The notes under the pieces: generated by a model | Databases searched by the model: none | The model's input: the letters and a program-made list of their open reading frames with translations, nothing else | Told to the model about the DNA's origin: nothing | Shown here: positions 16,657 through 26,391 of the stretch, one piece after another | How positions within the stretch are numbered: the first letter of the stretch is position 1 | Layout: every line of letters starts with the position of its first letter | Source: Saprospira grandis str. Lewin | GTDB lineage: Bacteria > Bacteroidota > Bacteroidia > Chitinophagales > Saprospiraceae | Reading direction: 5' to 3' | DNA: 64,000 bases | Assembly: GCF_000250635.1 (NCBI RefSeq) | Contig: NC_016940.1 | Span: 868,001-932,000, forward strand | Made by a program: the position numbers and the translations under genes

Positions 16657-17118
16657 ATGCAATTTTTGGGAGAATACAGCTGCAAAATAGATGCAAAGGG
16701 GAGGTTCCGTTTGCCTGCAGCCTTATTGGCCCAATATCCAGCGGCGGCAGTTGAGGGATTTGTATTAAATCGGGGATTTGAGTCTTGTTTGACCCTTTAT
16801 CCGCAGGCGGCTTGGCAAAGCATAACCGAAGAGATGCAGCAATTGAACTTATACCAGCGGCAAAACCGTCAGTTTGTGCGTTACTTTTTTCGGGGGGCAA
16901 CGCCCTTGCAGCTAGACAAGCAGCAGCGCTTGCTTTTGCCCAAAAACTTATTGGATTATGCTCAGATAGCGAAAGAATTGGTGCTTTTTGCCTACTTCAA
17001 TCGCATAGAGATTTGGGCCAAATCCATCTACGACAACCTTTTAGAAGAAGAACCTGGCGACTTTGCCGATTTGGCGGAGTCTGTCATGGGAAAAATAGAG
17101 CAGAACTCAGATGTCTGA
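16657..17118 (+). CDS. mraZ: transcriptional regulator MraZ
   Basis: Protein of 153 residues made of two AbrB-like half-domains, each with the family's DxxxR motif: Asp12-Arg16 (IDAKGRFRLP) and Asp87-Arg91 (LDKQQRLLLP). MraZ forms a ring-shaped oligomer that binds repeated TGGGN boxes and controls the division and wall cluster it heads. Two such boxes are present upstream. It overlaps rsmH by 8 bases, as expected for the first pair of the cluster. Length and position are normal for the family. Confidence 0.95.
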   Translation: MQFLGEYSCKIDAKGRFRLPAALLAQYPAAAVEGFVLNRGFESCLTLYPQAAWQSITEEMQQLNLYQRQNRQFVRYFFRGATPLQLDKQQRLLLPKNLLDYAQIAKELVLFAYFNRIEIWAKSIYDNLLEEEPGDFADLAESVMGKIEQNSDV

Positions 17119-18019
17119 TTACGATTATCATGAGGCGGTTTTGCGCCTGCCTTGTGTAGAAGCCCTAAATTTAGTGGCTGAAGGAACTTATGTAGATGTA
17201 ACTTTTGGTGGTGGTGGACACAGCCGGGAGATTTTGCGGCAGCTAGAGGGCGGTCGCCTTTTTGGTTTTGACCAAGACCCCGACGCTCAGGCTAATGTGC
17301 CTGAGGATCCTCGTTTTGAGTTGCTTCCCTTTAACTTTCGTTACTTTAAGCGCTCTTTGCGTTTGGAGGCCGTGCGAGAAGTAGATGGGGTGCTGGCTGA
17401 TTTGGGGATTTCTTCTCATCAGATTGATACGGCCGACCGTGGATTTTCCTTTCGTTTTGAGGCGGAATTGGACATGCGCATGAGCCAAGATGGAGAGAAG
17501 GATGCTCGTTATATATTGAATACCTACAGAGAGGAGGAATTGCAGCATATTTTCTCGCTTTATGGGGAGTTGCGCAATTCTAAGACCCTGGCCCAGACCA
17601 TTGTCAAGGGGCGAAAGCGGCAAAAGATTGAGCGGGTGGAGCAATTGCTTCAGCTCATTCAGCCCATTATTCGGGGCAAGCAAAACCGTTATTTATCGCA
17701 GCTTTTTCAGGCCCTGCGCATGGAAGTCAATGAAGAGATTGAGGCCCTTAAGGAGATGTTGCAAGAAGCTAGCGAGATGCTCAAGCCGGGCGGGCGTTTG
17801 GTGGTATTGACCTATCATTCTTTGGAGGACCGTTTGGTCAAGCAATGGATCAAGAACGGTTGTTTTGACAAAGAGCCCGAAAAAGATATTTATGGCCATT
17901 TTTATAAGCCTTTAAAGGCGGTCAATAGAAAACCCATATTACCTTCTGCCGAGGAGATTGCCCAGAACCCTAGGGCGCGTTCGGCTAAATTGAGAATTGC
18001 AGAAAAAATTGCCGACTAA
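17111..18019 (+). CDS. rsmH: 16S rRNA (cytosine-1402-N4)-methyltransferase
   Basis: Protein of 302 residues that uses S-adenosylmethionine to methylate N4 of C1402 in 16S rRNA. The SAM site is VDVTFGGGGHSREIL (about 28-42), followed by FGFDQDPDA, LADLGISSHQID and GFSFRFEAELDMRM, all hallmark RsmH segments. LVVLTYHSLEDRLVKQW completes the methyltransferase core. The start overlaps mraZ by 8 bases, which suggests coupled translation; the ftsL-like gene follows after 2 bases. Confidence 0.96.
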   Translation: MSDYDYHEAVLRLPCVEALNLVAEGTYVDVTFGGGGHSREILRQLEGGRLFGFDQDPDAQANVPEDPRFELLPFNFRYFKRSLRLEAVREVDGVLADLGISSHQIDTADRGFSFRFEAELDMRMSQDGEKDARYILNTYREEELQHIFSLYGELRNSKTLAQTIVKGRKRQKIERVEQLLQLIQPIIRGKQNRYLSQLFQALRMEVNEEIEALKEMLQEASEMLKPGGRLVVLTYHSLEDRLVKQWIKNGCFDKEPEKDIYGHFYKPLKAVNRKPILPSAEEIAQNPRARSAKLRIAEKIAD

Positions 18020-18021
18020 TT

Positions 18022-18363
18022 ATGGCGAATGCTAAAAAGAAACAGCGAAGAGAGTTTAAGCTTCCCCCTTTGATGAGCCAATTACAGGCCCTTGCTTTTA
18101 TGCTCTTTCAGAATATCAACTTTATTTTTTTCTTGGCCCTTTTGGGGATCATCTACATTGCCAACTCGCATTATGCGGTAGAAACGGTAAAAGAGATTCG
18201 GCAGCTGCAAGGAGAACTAAAGAAGGTCAGTTGGGAGAGTAATGCCCGCAAATCGGACCTCATGTATGAGAGTATGTTGTCTAGAGTTTCTCAGCGTTCT
18301 GAGCATTTGGGCCTGAAGCCACTCAAGGGCAAGCCCAAGAAAATTGAAGTTAAAAAAGAATAA
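18022..18363 (+). CDS. ftsL: FtsL-like divisome protein
   Basis: Protein of 113 residues with a short basic cytoplasmic N-terminus, one membrane helix (about 33-50, NINFIFFLALLGIIYIAN), and a periplasmic coiled-coil region (TVKEIRQLQGELKKV). That is the FtsL layout, and the place between rsmH and ftsI is where ftsL belongs. Sequence identity to distant FtsL proteins is always low, so position and topology carry the call. In other bacteria FtsL joins FtsB and FtsQ to activate FtsW-FtsI. The C-terminus is lysine-rich. The gene sits 2 bases after rsmH and 9 before ftsI. Confidence 0.85.
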   Translation: MANAKKKQRREFKLPPLMSQLQALAFMLFQNINFIFFLALLGIIYIANSHYAVETVKEIRQLQGELKKVSWESNARKSDLMYESMLSRVSQRSEHLGLKPLKGKPKKIEVKKE

Positions 18364-18372
18364 TCCTAGGTC

Positions 18373-20532
18373 ATGAAAATCACTAAACTGACGCCCAAAC
18401 AGGATGTGCTATGGCGGATCTACCTGACCTTTGCCCTAATGGGCTTTATTGGTATTCTCATCATGGGGCGCATTGCCAGTATTCAGTACTTTGAGGGCAG
18501 CCAACTCCGAGAGAAGGCCGAGCAAGAGCATATTGCCTTGAAGGATGTTAAGGCCCCCAGAGGAAATATCTTAGCCGATGACGGCAGCCTTTTGGCCACC
18601 TCCCTCCCCTATTTTAAGGTGCATTGGGATACTAAAGTAGTGCCTAGAGATACCTTTGATAAATATGTGGATACCCTAGCCACTTGTTTAGCCACCTATG
18701 TTTATACGGATAAAACGCCGGGGCTTTGTCGCCAAGAGCTTATCAATGCCAGAGATAGTAGCCGTCGCTACCACCCTATTTTGCCCAATGTGAGCTACAT
18801 TTTGCTGCAGAAGATCAAGGAGTTTCCCATTTTCTCTATGGGCGATCGCCTGAAGAGCGGTCTGATTGTCGAGCAGATGGCCAAGCGGCAATATCCTTTT
18901 AAGATGTTGGCCCACCGAACCATTGGCTACAGCCGAGTGGTCCAAACAGCTAATGGTCCAGATACCCTTTCGGTCGGACTAGAGCGTTCTTTTGATAATG
19001 TTTTGGCCGGAGAACAAGGCAAACAATATATGCAGCGCCTAAGTAAAGACCTTTGGGTGCCTGTAGATGATATTTCTAAAATTGAGCCTCGGGCAGGACA
19101 GGATATTGTTACCACCATTGATGTCAATATTCAAGATGTAACCGAGCGGGCCCTACTCGAAAGCCTTCAGCAATATGAGGGAGAGCATGGCTGTGCTATT
19201 GTGATGGATGTAAAAACTGGGGCCATTAAAGCCATTGCCAATATTGGATTTAATAAGGAGCGGACCGAGTTTTGGGAAAACTACAACTATGCGGTTGGAG
19301 AACGGACCGAGCCCGGCTCTACCTTTAAACTGGCCTCTATTATGGCTCTAATGGAAGACGGCTATGTCAAACCCACAGATACGGTCAACCTTGAGGAAGG
19401 AAGACATACTTTTTATAATGAAACCATGGAAGATGCCTCTTATCATGGGCTGCGTTTGACTACCGTAGGCAAGGCCTTTGAAATCTCTTCTAATGTGGGT
19501 ATTGCCAAATTGACGCATAAGTATTATAACAAAAGTAAGGAAGGCCAAAGCCAGTTTATTCAGCGGCTATCGGATATGGTCTTGACCCAATCTACCAATG
19601 TAGATATTGATGGAGAGCGCGAGCCTTATATTAAAGACCCCAACAATAGCGACTGGAGTGGTATTACCATTCCTTGGATGTCTATTGGTTATGAGTCGGA
19701 GCTCACGCCCCTACAAATGCTGACCTTCTACTCGGCGGTGGCCAATGGCGGCCAGATGATGAAGCCACAAATTGTTACAGAGATTCGCTCTTATGGCTCG
19801 GTGGTCAAAAAGATTCCGCCCAAGGTGGTCAAGCGCCGAATTGCCTCAGAGGCGACTATCCAAGCCGCTACCGATATGCTTAAACGAGTAGTGGCCTCGC
19901 CCAAGGGAACGGCACACAGTATCTATACCCCTCGCTACGCTATTGCGGGCAAAACAGGTACGGCCATTATGAACTATAAGGCCCATAAACAAAAGGGCGA
20001 AGCCAAGCGCTATCGGGGATCATTTGCGGGCTTTTTCCCTGCCGATAATCCTGCCTATGCTTGTGTGGTGGTCATTACCAATCCCCGCACTGGTTTTTAT
20101 GGAGGTCGTGTAGCCGCTCCGGTCTTTAGAAAGATTGCCGACTATTGCTATTCCCTTTCTCTGGGTTCTCATAAGGCCCTCAATGCCGATGAGGCCGTTT
20201 ATACCGATGCTACTTTACCTCGTCTGCCCGTGGGCCAAAAGGAAGACCTCAACTACATCATGAAAGAGCTGAATCTACCCTTTGCCGATAGCTCGGCTAC
20301 CCCTTGGGCGGTGGGTATGATTCGCAATGATTCGATTAACCTACGTAGCCGAAATGTACAAAAGGATGTGGTCCCCAATGTAGTGGGCATGGGCCTTAAA
20401 GATGCCCTATTCTTACTAGAAAACAACCGACTTCGGGTTCGGGTGTTGGGGGTAGGAAAAGTCAAATCGCAATCGGTGCCTGCTGGCCGCAGCATTCAAT
20501 CTGTTCAAACTATTACTCTCGTTCTCGGATAA
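18373..20532 (+). CDS. ftsI: penicillin-binding protein, division transpeptidase with PASTA domain
   Basis: Class B penicillin-binding protein of 719 residues that crosslinks septal peptidoglycan. An N-terminal membrane anchor lies at about 15-33, a dimerisation domain begins near APRGNILADDG, and the transpeptidase domain holds all three active-site motifs: STFK with Ser316, SSN at 372-374, and KTGT at 527-530. A single PASTA domain ends the protein (about 655-719, DVVPNVVGMGLKDALFLLEN), as in SpoVD-like Bacteroidetes homologues. Its position between ftsL and murE supports the septal role. Length is normal for the PASTA-bearing form. Confidence 0.95.
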   Translation: MKITKLTPKQDVLWRIYLTFALMGFIGILIMGRIASIQYFEGSQLREKAEQEHIALKDVKAPRGNILADDGSLLATSLPYFKVHWDTKVVPRDTFDKYVDTLATCLATYVYTDKTPGLCRQELINARDSSRRYHPILPNVSYILLQKIKEFPIFSMGDRLKSGLIVEQMAKRQYPFKMLAHRTIGYSRVVQTANGPDTLSVGLERSFDNVLAGEQGKQYMQRLSKDLWVPVDDISKIEPRAGQDIVTTIDVNIQDVTERALLESLQQYEGEHGCAIVMDVKTGAIKAIANIGFNKERTEFWENYNYAVGERTEPGSTFKLASIMALMEDGYVKPTDTVNLEEGRHTFYNETMEDASYHGLRLTTVGKAFEISSNVGIAKLTHKYYNKSKEGQSQFIQRLSDMVLTQSTNVDIDGEREPYIKDPNNSDWSGITIPWMSIGYESELTPLQMLTFYSAVANGGQMMKPQIVTEIRSYGSVVKKIPPKVVKRRIASEATIQAATDMLKRVVASPKGTAHSIYTPRYAIAGKTGTAIMNYKAHKQKGEAKRYRGSFAGFFPADNPAYACVVVITNPRTGFYGGRVAAPVFRKIADYCYSLSLGSHKALNADEAVYTDATLPRLPVGQKEDLNYIMKELNLPFADSSATPWAVGMIRNDSINLRSRNVQKDVVPNVVGMGLKDALFLLENNRLRVRVLGVGKVKSQSVPAGRSIQSVQTITLVLG

Positions 20533-20541
20533 GTTTTTTAT

Positions 20542-22017
20542 ATGTCTACCCTCAAGGACCTTTTAGCCAATATCAATTATAACATCAAAGGGCGCTCTCC
20601 TGCCGATCTAGAATTAGCTGGACTTTGCCTCGATTCTCGACAAGCTAAGCAGGGCTGGCTCTTTGCCGCCCTGCCTGGCAGCCAGGTCGATGGTCACGAT
20701 TATATTGAGCAAGCCTTGGCCAATGGTTGCTCGGCGGTGCTTTGCGAAAGATGGCCCCAAAAAATAGCCGCTAAGGTCTGTTATATTAAGGTAGAAAAAG
20801 TAGCCGATGCTTTAGGTCCACTAGCGGCCAACTTTTATGAGCAGCCCAGCCAACAACTAGCCTTGGTAGGCGTAACGGGCACCAATGGAAAAACGAGCAC
20901 GGTAAGTTTGCTGTATCGGCTGTTTAAAAAGCTGGGCCATAAGGTGGGCCTGATTTCCACTATTGAGAATCGCATTGATGATGAGGTGCTAAAATCTACG
21001 CATACTACGCCCAATGCCATTGAGCTGCAAGCCCTTTTGGCCCAAATGCGAGATGCAGCCTGCGACTATGTGTTTATGGAAGTGAGCTCGCATGCTGCCG
21101 AGCAAGGCCGCATTGCTGGCGCTCATTTTACAGGCGGCGTTTTTAGCAATATCTCTCACGATCATCTCGATTATCACAAGACCTTTAAGAATTATATTTT
21201 TGCCAAAAAGCGCTTTTTTGACCAGCTACCGAGCTCGGCTTTTGCCCTAGTCAATGCCGACGATAAACGGGCCGAGGTCATGCTCCAAAATTGCTCGGCC
21301 AAAGCCTACCGCTATGCGCAAAAGCAATTGGCCGATTTTCGCTTTCGCTTGCTAGAAAACAGCCTTTCGGGCTTGCAACTGGAACTCGATGGCCAAGAAT
21401 TCCACTGCAGTTTGGTGGGCGATTTTAATGCCTACAACCTACTGGCGGTCTATGCTACCGCTATTTTGCTCGAAGAGCCCAAGACGGAGGTCCTACGCAT
21501 TCTCTCTAGCCTGAAACCACCAGCGGGCCGCTTTGAATATGTGCGCATTCCCAACAATCCTGTGCAAGCCATTGTGGATTATGCCCATACGCCCGATGCC
21601 CTAGAAAAGGTTTTACAAACCCTAAAAGCGACCACATCTACAGGCCGAATTATTACGGTGGTGGGCTGTGGGGGCAACCGAGATAATAGTAAAAGGCCCA
21701 TTATGGCCCAAAAAGCAGCCGCTTATTCCGATCTACTCATCTTGAGCTCTGATAATCCCCGCTTTGAAGAGCCCGAAGCCATTCTAGACGAAATGTGGGC
21801 GGGCCTAAGCAAGGCCCAACAGGCCCAAACTTACCGCCAAGTCAATCGCCGTGAAGCCATCCGCTGGGCTTGCCAACTGGCCCAAGCCGAGGACGTAATT
21901 TTGGTGGCGGGTAAGGGACATGAAACCTACCAAGAAATTAAGGGGGAACGCCTTCCCTTTGATGATCGAGAAGAGTTGCGCCAAGCCTTGGAAGAGCAGT
22001 TGGCAAAGTTTGTTTAG
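20542..22017 (+). CDS. murE: UDP-N-acetylmuramoyl-L-alanyl-D-glutamate--2,6-diaminopimelate ligase
   Basis: Protein of 491 residues that adds the third amino acid of the stem peptide at the cost of ATP. The P-loop is GVTGTNGKTST (110-120), with the Mur-ligase TTPNA segment, a lysine-containing HKTFKNYIFAKKRFF region around 212-226 that holds the carbamylated lysine, and DNPR at 404-407. DNPR is the signature of meso-diaminopimelate specificity, so the wall is predicted to be the A1-gamma, DAP type. It is separated from mraY by a repeat, an LRR protein gene and another repeat, which is unusual because these neighbours are normally close (murF is not in the cluster). Confidence 0.96.
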   Translation: MSTLKDLLANINYNIKGRSPADLELAGLCLDSRQAKQGWLFAALPGSQVDGHDYIEQALANGCSAVLCERWPQKIAAKVCYIKVEKVADALGPLAANFYEQPSQQLALVGVTGTNGKTSTVSLLYRLFKKLGHKVGLISTIENRIDDEVLKSTHTTPNAIELQALLAQMRDAACDYVFMEVSSHAAEQGRIAGAHFTGGVFSNISHDHLDYHKTFKNYIFAKKRFFDQLPSSAFALVNADDKRAEVMLQNCSAKAYRYAQKQLADFRFRLLENSLSGLQLELDGQEFHCSLVGDFNAYNLLAVYATAILLEEPKTEVLRILSSLKPPAGRFEYVRIPNNPVQAIVDYAHTPDALEKVLQTLKATTSTGRIITVVGCGGNRDNSKRPIMAQKAAAYSDLLILSSDNPRFEEPEAILDEMWAGLSKAQQAQTYRQVNRREAIRWACQLAQAEDVILVAGKGHETYQEIKGERLPFDDREELRQALEEQLAKFV

Positions 22018-22202
22018 CACTGCTTAGCCTCCCTTTGGCCCTAATCACTGGCTGCAGGGAATATATCGGGACTGTTCTGTTTTTTTCTGTATCTAATTAA
22101 AAATTGGGCGTTTAGCTTAAGTCAAGCCCAAACAAGCAGGAAAGGGAAAAGACAAGATTTGAAACCGTCCTTATTTCAACTAGTCCTCAGTATTTACTGA
22201 TA

Positions 22203-22327
22203 TTTTGGGGCCTGCCGCCTTCGGCGGCCGGGCCCTTTCAGGGCTCGCAGGTCTGCTCGGCCCTGCGGGCTCATTTCATTTCGCCCTAGGTCTGCCGCTG
22301 CGCGGCCCCCTTTCAGGCCCCTAGGCC
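22203..22327 (-). repeat. GSE repeat, divergent AGGCC type
   Basis: In + orientation GGCCTAGGG to CAGGCCCC-AAAA. P1 is GGCCT/AGGCC, P2 GGG/CCC, P3 AGGG/CCCT, and the P4 hairpin is GGCCGC-GCA-GCGGC. It shares about 120 bases, nearly identical, with the copy at 56443-56568. The rest of the 22018-22490 gap holds hairpins at 22373-22396 (core CAGGTTAAAACCT) and 22432-22451 (ATGAGGGTTGAAACCCTTAT). Confidence 0.8.
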
Positions 22328-22490
22328 AAGTCGCTTCGCTCCTTTGCGGCGGCTTCGCCGCCTGCTAGCCGTGGCTGCAGGTTAAAACCTACAGCCATAC
22401 AACAGCGGTATTGCTTCGCAATGATTGATGAATGAGGGTTGAAACCCTTATGAAGTTACCCAGCTGCCCTTAACTCCAAAATTAACCAAG

Positions 22491-23540
22491 ATGCCCAAAA
22501 CTACCCTCTTTTTAGCCCTTTACCTACTGCTATTTGCCCAACTAAAAGCACAAAGCTACAACAGTCTATCCGAGGCCTTTGCACATAAAGAAGAGGCCAA
22601 AATTCTAGATTTATCTAAGCAGAATTTAGGTAAGCTAGATCCCCGTTTTTCAGAGCTCCATCAATTAACCCATCTAAATTTAAGCGAAAACAACTTACGG
22701 GACTTTCCCTTCGGCTCTTTTCTAGAGACGAAACAGCTAGAATGGGTTGATGCTTCTCATAATCAATTTGAAATAGCTGATATTACGCGATTCCTTTATT
22801 CTCCTAAGATTCGCTATTTGGACCTAAGCTACAACCCCATAAAAAACTTAAAAAGATTTTATCTAACAGAAGAGCTTCCTATCGATAGAACAAAGCCGGT
22901 TCCAACACCCAAAATATTAGCCAGCCCTAGTCTAGAAAAGCTCATCATTAAGCATACAGAGCTAAGCATGCTCTATGAAGAATTTGCTGTTTTCCCAAAT
23001 CTAAAATATCTCGACCTCAGTCATAACAAGATTGTTGCTGCAGGTGATGCGCTTTTTAACTTAAAGGAACTAGACAGCTTAATTCTTTCTCATAATGACT
23101 TTATTTTCTTGCCTAGTCGAGACAGCATAAGGGCCCATAAGCTAAGCTATATAGATGTTAGTCATAACCCTAGGTTAGTAGATATTGACCAACTATTCAA
23201 TCAGTTCCCCAACTTAAGGCATATCAATGCAAGTTATTTGGGGGATGGCAGTCACTACAATATGCGCTTTGGCTTAGTTTCGTCTAAAAAATTCTATAAA
23301 AATAGTCCTGTAAAAACGCTTTTATTGGCCCATTCGCACTTAAAGTCGGTCCCAAAAGCTATGGGATATATGGAAAACCTAGAATATCTTGACCTTAGCC
23401 ATAATGAGCTGCAATCCCTGCCCAAATCCTTTAAGCGCTTAAAAAAGCTCAAGAAATTGGACCTCAGAGGCAACCCTTTTCTAGAAAAGGAGAAAGAAAA
23501 CTGCCGAAAATATCTGCCAGATTGTGAAATACTCTTTTAA
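22491..23540 (+). CDS. secreted leucine-rich-repeat protein inside the dcw cluster
   Basis: Protein of 349 residues with a signal peptide (TLFLALYLLLFAQLKAQ) followed almost entirely by leucine-rich repeats: LTHLNLSENNL, IRYLDLSYNPI, LKYLDLSHNKI, LDSLILSHNDF, LEYLDLSHNEL and LKKLDLRGNPF. LRRs bind other proteins, so this is probably an extracytoplasmic binding protein. There is no sorting domain, lipobox or second membrane helix. Its place between murE and mraY, with GSE copies on both sides, is not part of the usual cluster. Its lower GC content and the flanking repeats suggest insertion. No direct evidence links it to cell-wall synthesis. Confidence 0.85.
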   Translation: MPKTTLFLALYLLLFAQLKAQSYNSLSEAFAHKEEAKILDLSKQNLGKLDPRFSELHQLTHLNLSENNLRDFPFGSFLETKQLEWVDASHNQFEIADITRFLYSPKIRYLDLSYNPIKNLKRFYLTEELPIDRTKPVPTPKILASPSLEKLIIKHTELSMLYEEFAVFPNLKYLDLSHNKIVAAGDALFNLKELDSLILSHNDFIFLPSRDSIRAHKLSYIDVSHNPRLVDIDQLFNQFPNLRHINASYLGDGSHYNMRFGLVSSKKFYKNSPVKTLLLAHSHLKSVPKAMGYMENLEYLDLSHNELQSLPKSFKRLKKLKKLDLRGNPFLEKEKENCRKYLPDCEILF

Positions 23541-23580
23541 CTGCTGTAATTTACGGGCCCAAAAAGGCGCGTAGCGCCTC

Positions 23581-23709
23581 GGCTGAGGGATGGACAGCAG
23601 TGGCCGCAGGCCAGACCGAGCTTTTTTGAGCAAAGCGAAAAAAAGCGAAGGGCCGAGCGATCAGCGAGCTGCGAAACAGCCCGACCCGAGCGAAGCGAGG
23701 GGCAGCCCC
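23581..23709 (+). repeat. GSE repeat, CAGCC type
   Basis: GGCTGAGGG to GGGGCAGCCCC-AAAA. P1 is GGCTG/CAGCC, P2 GGG/CCC, P3 GCAG/CTGC, P4 TGGCC-GCA-GGCCA. P5 is a long A/T-containing hairpin (CTTTTTTGAGC / GCGAAAAAAAGC) similar to those at 6140 and 47150. It lies 41 bases after the LRR gene and 44 before mraY. Confidence 0.85.
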
Positions 23710-23753
23710 AAAAAAGAACCATTATTCATAGCCCTTGAGGCAGAAAAGAGCTT

Positions 23754-25007
23754 ATGTTATTTCATTTATTTGACTACCTAGAACAACAGTACGATTTTCC
23801 TGGCGCCAGCCTTTTTCAGTTTATTAGCTTTCGGGCAGCGCTGGCCATTATTATTTCCCTGATTATTTCGCTTTTGATGGGGGGCCGCATTATTGGCTGG
23901 ATCAAGCGGCGGCAGATGCTAGAAAAACAGCGGGCTTTGGGCCTTCCTGGAGAGGAACTCAAGGCCAAAACGCCGACCATGGGGGGAATTCTGATTCATA
24001 TGGCCATTATTCTCCCTTGCCTATTATTGGCCGATCTGAGCAATGTCTACATTCAGTTGATGTTGCTTTCTACCGTTTGGATGGGGACCATTGGCTTTAT
24101 TGATGATTACTTTAAGCTGACTCGATCTAAGGCCGGTTTGAGTGGAAAATACAAGATTTTGGGACAGGTCGTTTTGGGCGGTATTGTGGGCGCTACCATG
24201 CTTTTTCATTCTGATGTTGTGGTTCGGGTAAATGCGGAGCAACTGGCCCAAGGCCACTATGAAGTGATTGATACGGTTCAGGTTCAACTGGAGCGTTTGG
24301 GCGATAAAGAAGAGCTTTATTATGTGAAATCGACTATGACCAATGTGCCTTTTTTTAAGGGCAATGAGCTAGATTATACCGATTTCCTTTGGTTTTTGGG
24401 CGATAATGCGCCTCAGTGGGTTTGGTTGCTCTTTATTCCCTTTGTCATTTTGATTGTTACGGCCGTATCTAATGCGGCCAACTTAACGGATGGAATAGAT
24501 GGTTTGGCAGCGGGAACCTCCGCCATTATTGGGGCCACTTTGGGGATTCTTGCCTATGTATCGGGCAACAACATTTTGGCCGATTATCTGGGGGTCCTCT
24601 ATTTGCCCTATGTGGGAGAAATGACCATTTTTATTGCCTGTTTTCTGGGGGCTTGTATTGGCTTTTTGTGGTACAATGCTTATCCCGCCCAAGTTTTTAT
24701 GGGCGATACGGGCAGTTTGGCTTTGGGAGGTATTATTGCCGCCATTGCGATTATCTTGCGCAAAGAGCTCTTGATTCCCTTGCTTTGTGGAATCTTTTTG
24801 GCCGAAAACCTATCGGTCATTATCCAGGTGAGCTATTTTAAATATACCAAAAAGAAATATGGAGAAGGGCGCCGCATCTTCTTGATGTCGCCTTTGCACC
24901 ACCACTTTCAGAAGCAGGGCATGCATGAATCGAAAATTGTTAGCCGCTTTTGGATTGTGGGTATTTTGTTGGCCGTTTTGACCATCATCACTTTGAAAAT
25001 ACGCTAA
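23754..25007 (+). CDS. mraY: phospho-N-acetylmuramoyl-pentapeptide transferase
   Basis: Integral membrane enzyme of 417 residues that transfers phospho-MurNAc-pentapeptide to undecaprenyl phosphate, making lipid I. Catalytic Asp117-Asp118 lie in [17 protein letters not shown] (73-80), [22 protein letters not shown] and the HHHFQKQG loop are all present. About ten membrane segments can be drawn. An extra periplasmic loop of about 60 residues after residue 145 makes it longer than the E. coli enzyme (360), which is normal in Bacteroidetes. murD starts 1 base after its stop. Confidence 0.96.
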   Translation: MLFHLFDYLEQQYDFPGASLFQFISFRAALAIIISLIISLLMGGRIIGWIKRRQMLEKQRALGLPGEELKAKTPTMGGILIHMAIILPCLLLADLSNVYIQLMLLSTVWMGTIGFIDDYFKLTRSKAGLSGKYKILGQVVLGGIVGATMLFHSDVVVRVNAEQLAQGHYEVIDTVQVQLERLGDKEELYYVKSTMTNVPFFKGNELDYTDFLWFLGDNAPQWVWLLFIPFVILIVTAVSNAANLTDGIDGLAAGTSAIIGATLGILAYVSGNNILADYLGVLYLPYVGEMTIFIACFLGACIGFLWYNAYPAQVFMGDTGSLALGGIIAAIAIILRKELLIPLLCGIFLAENLSVIIQVSYFKYTKKKYGEGRRIFLMSPLHHHFQKQGMHESKIVSRFWIVGILLAVLTIITLKIR

Positions 25008-25008
25008 G

Positions 25009-26385
25009 ATGTTGGAACAAGTTGTTGTTTTAGGCGCCGGGGAAAGCGGTTTGGGCGCTGCCCTTTTGGCTCAAAAAAAAGGCGGAAACGTCTTTGTTTC
25101 GGATGCGGGAAGCATTCGGGCAGACCGAGCAGATATTTTACGGGCTGCAGGTATTCCCTTTGAGCAGGGCGGACATAGCGAAGAGCGCATTTTGGCCGCT
25201 CAGCTGATTATTAAAAGTCCAGGGATTCCCGATACCGCCCCTTTGATTCAAAAAGCCAGTGCTGCGGGTATTCCCATTTGGGATGAGATTGAGCTAGCGG
25301 CTCGTTATAGCTCGGCCAAAGTCATCGGCATTACGGGCAGCAATGGAAAAACGACGACCACCGCCCTCCTTTACCATTTGCTCAAAACGGCGGGATATGC
25401 TGTGGGCTTAGGGGGAAATATTGGTCAGAGTTGGGCCATGCAATTGGCCCAAGGTCAAGATGATGAATATATGGTGCTAGAGCTGAGCAGTTTTCAGCTC
25501 GATCGCTGTTATGAGTTGGCCCCAGAACTGATGATTTTGACCAATGTCAGTCCCGATCATTTGGATCGTTATGGCTATGAGATGGATAATTATCTGGCTT
25601 CCAAGTTGCGCCTCATTCAAAATAAAACAGCTGAGCAGCCTTTTATCTATCCCAAAGAAGATCCGTATATTCCCGCTGGTTTAAAGCGCTATTATCAGGG
25701 ACCTACGGCCAATTGCTTGGCCCAAGATTGGCCTGAGCTAAATGCCAAAGAGCTATGGGTAGAAGATTGGGCCTTTGTCCAAGATCAACTTCCTTTGGTG
25801 GGCCGCCACAACCTGATGAACATGAAAATGGCTTTGCAAGCTGTCAAATGTTTGGGTGTTTCTCAGGAAATGGCCCAAAAAGGCCTCGATAGCTTTGAAA
25901 ACCACCCCCACCGCTTGGAAAAAGTGATGGTTTTGGGTGGCGTTCAATATATCAATGATAGTAAGGCCACCAATGTGGAAGCGGTCTACTATGCCCTAGA
26001 AGCTATGCAAGCACCTACGGTTTGGATTGTCGGCGGAGTGGATAAGGGCAATGATTATAGTAGCCTTTTCCCTTTTATTGGGCAGCCCGTAAAAGCTATT
26101 GTTTGTTTGGGGGTAGATAATCGCCCAATTAGGGCCGCCTTTGCTGCCAAAACTGACTATATTGTGGAGGCTGCCTCTATGGCAGAGGCCATAAAACTGG
26201 CCAGCCTCTATGCCCAAGCTGGAGACAATATTCTATTGTCGCCCGCCTGCGCTAGCTTCGACCTATTCAAAAACTATATCGATCGTGGCGATCAATTTAA
26301 GGCCATTTTGGAAGAGCAACGCCAACTCTTGGAAAAAGGTCATAGTATGGAAATGAATCTAACCCTCAATCGAAATAAAAAATAG
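25009..26385 (+). CDS. murD: UDP-N-acetylmuramoylalanine--D-glutamate ligase
   Basis: Cytoplasmic Mur ligase of 458 residues that adds D-glutamate to UDP-MurNAc-L-alanine. The N-terminal Rossmann part begins VVVLGAGESGLGAA. The P-loop GITGSNGKTTTT is at 107-118, with ELSSFQLD, NVSPDHLDRYG, and a C-terminal domain with YINDSKATN and SPACASFDLF. All motifs are intact. It follows mraY after one base and precedes ftsW by six, so the block mraY-murD-ftsW-murG is a tight operon. Confidence 0.96.
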   Translation: MLEQVVVLGAGESGLGAALLAQKKGGNVFVSDAGSIRADRADILRAAGIPFEQGGHSEERILAAQLIIKSPGIPDTAPLIQKASAAGIPIWDEIELAARYSSAKVIGITGSNGKTTTTALLYHLLKTAGYAVGLGGNIGQSWAMQLAQGQDDEYMVLELSSFQLDRCYELAPELMILTNVSPDHLDRYGYEMDNYLASKLRLIQNKTAEQPFIYPKEDPYIPAGLKRYYQGPTANCLAQDWPELNAKELWVEDWAFVQDQLPLVGRHNLMNMKMALQAVKCLGVSQEMAQKGLDSFENHPHRLEKVMVLGGVQYINDSKATNVEAVYYALEAMQAPTVWIVGGVDKGNDYSSLFPFIGQPVKAIVCLGVDNRPIRAAFAAKTDYIVEAASMAEAIKLASLYAQAGDNILLSPACASFDLFKNYIDRGDQFKAILEEQRQLLEKGHSMEMNLTLNRNKK

Positions 26386-26391
26386 TAGCCC

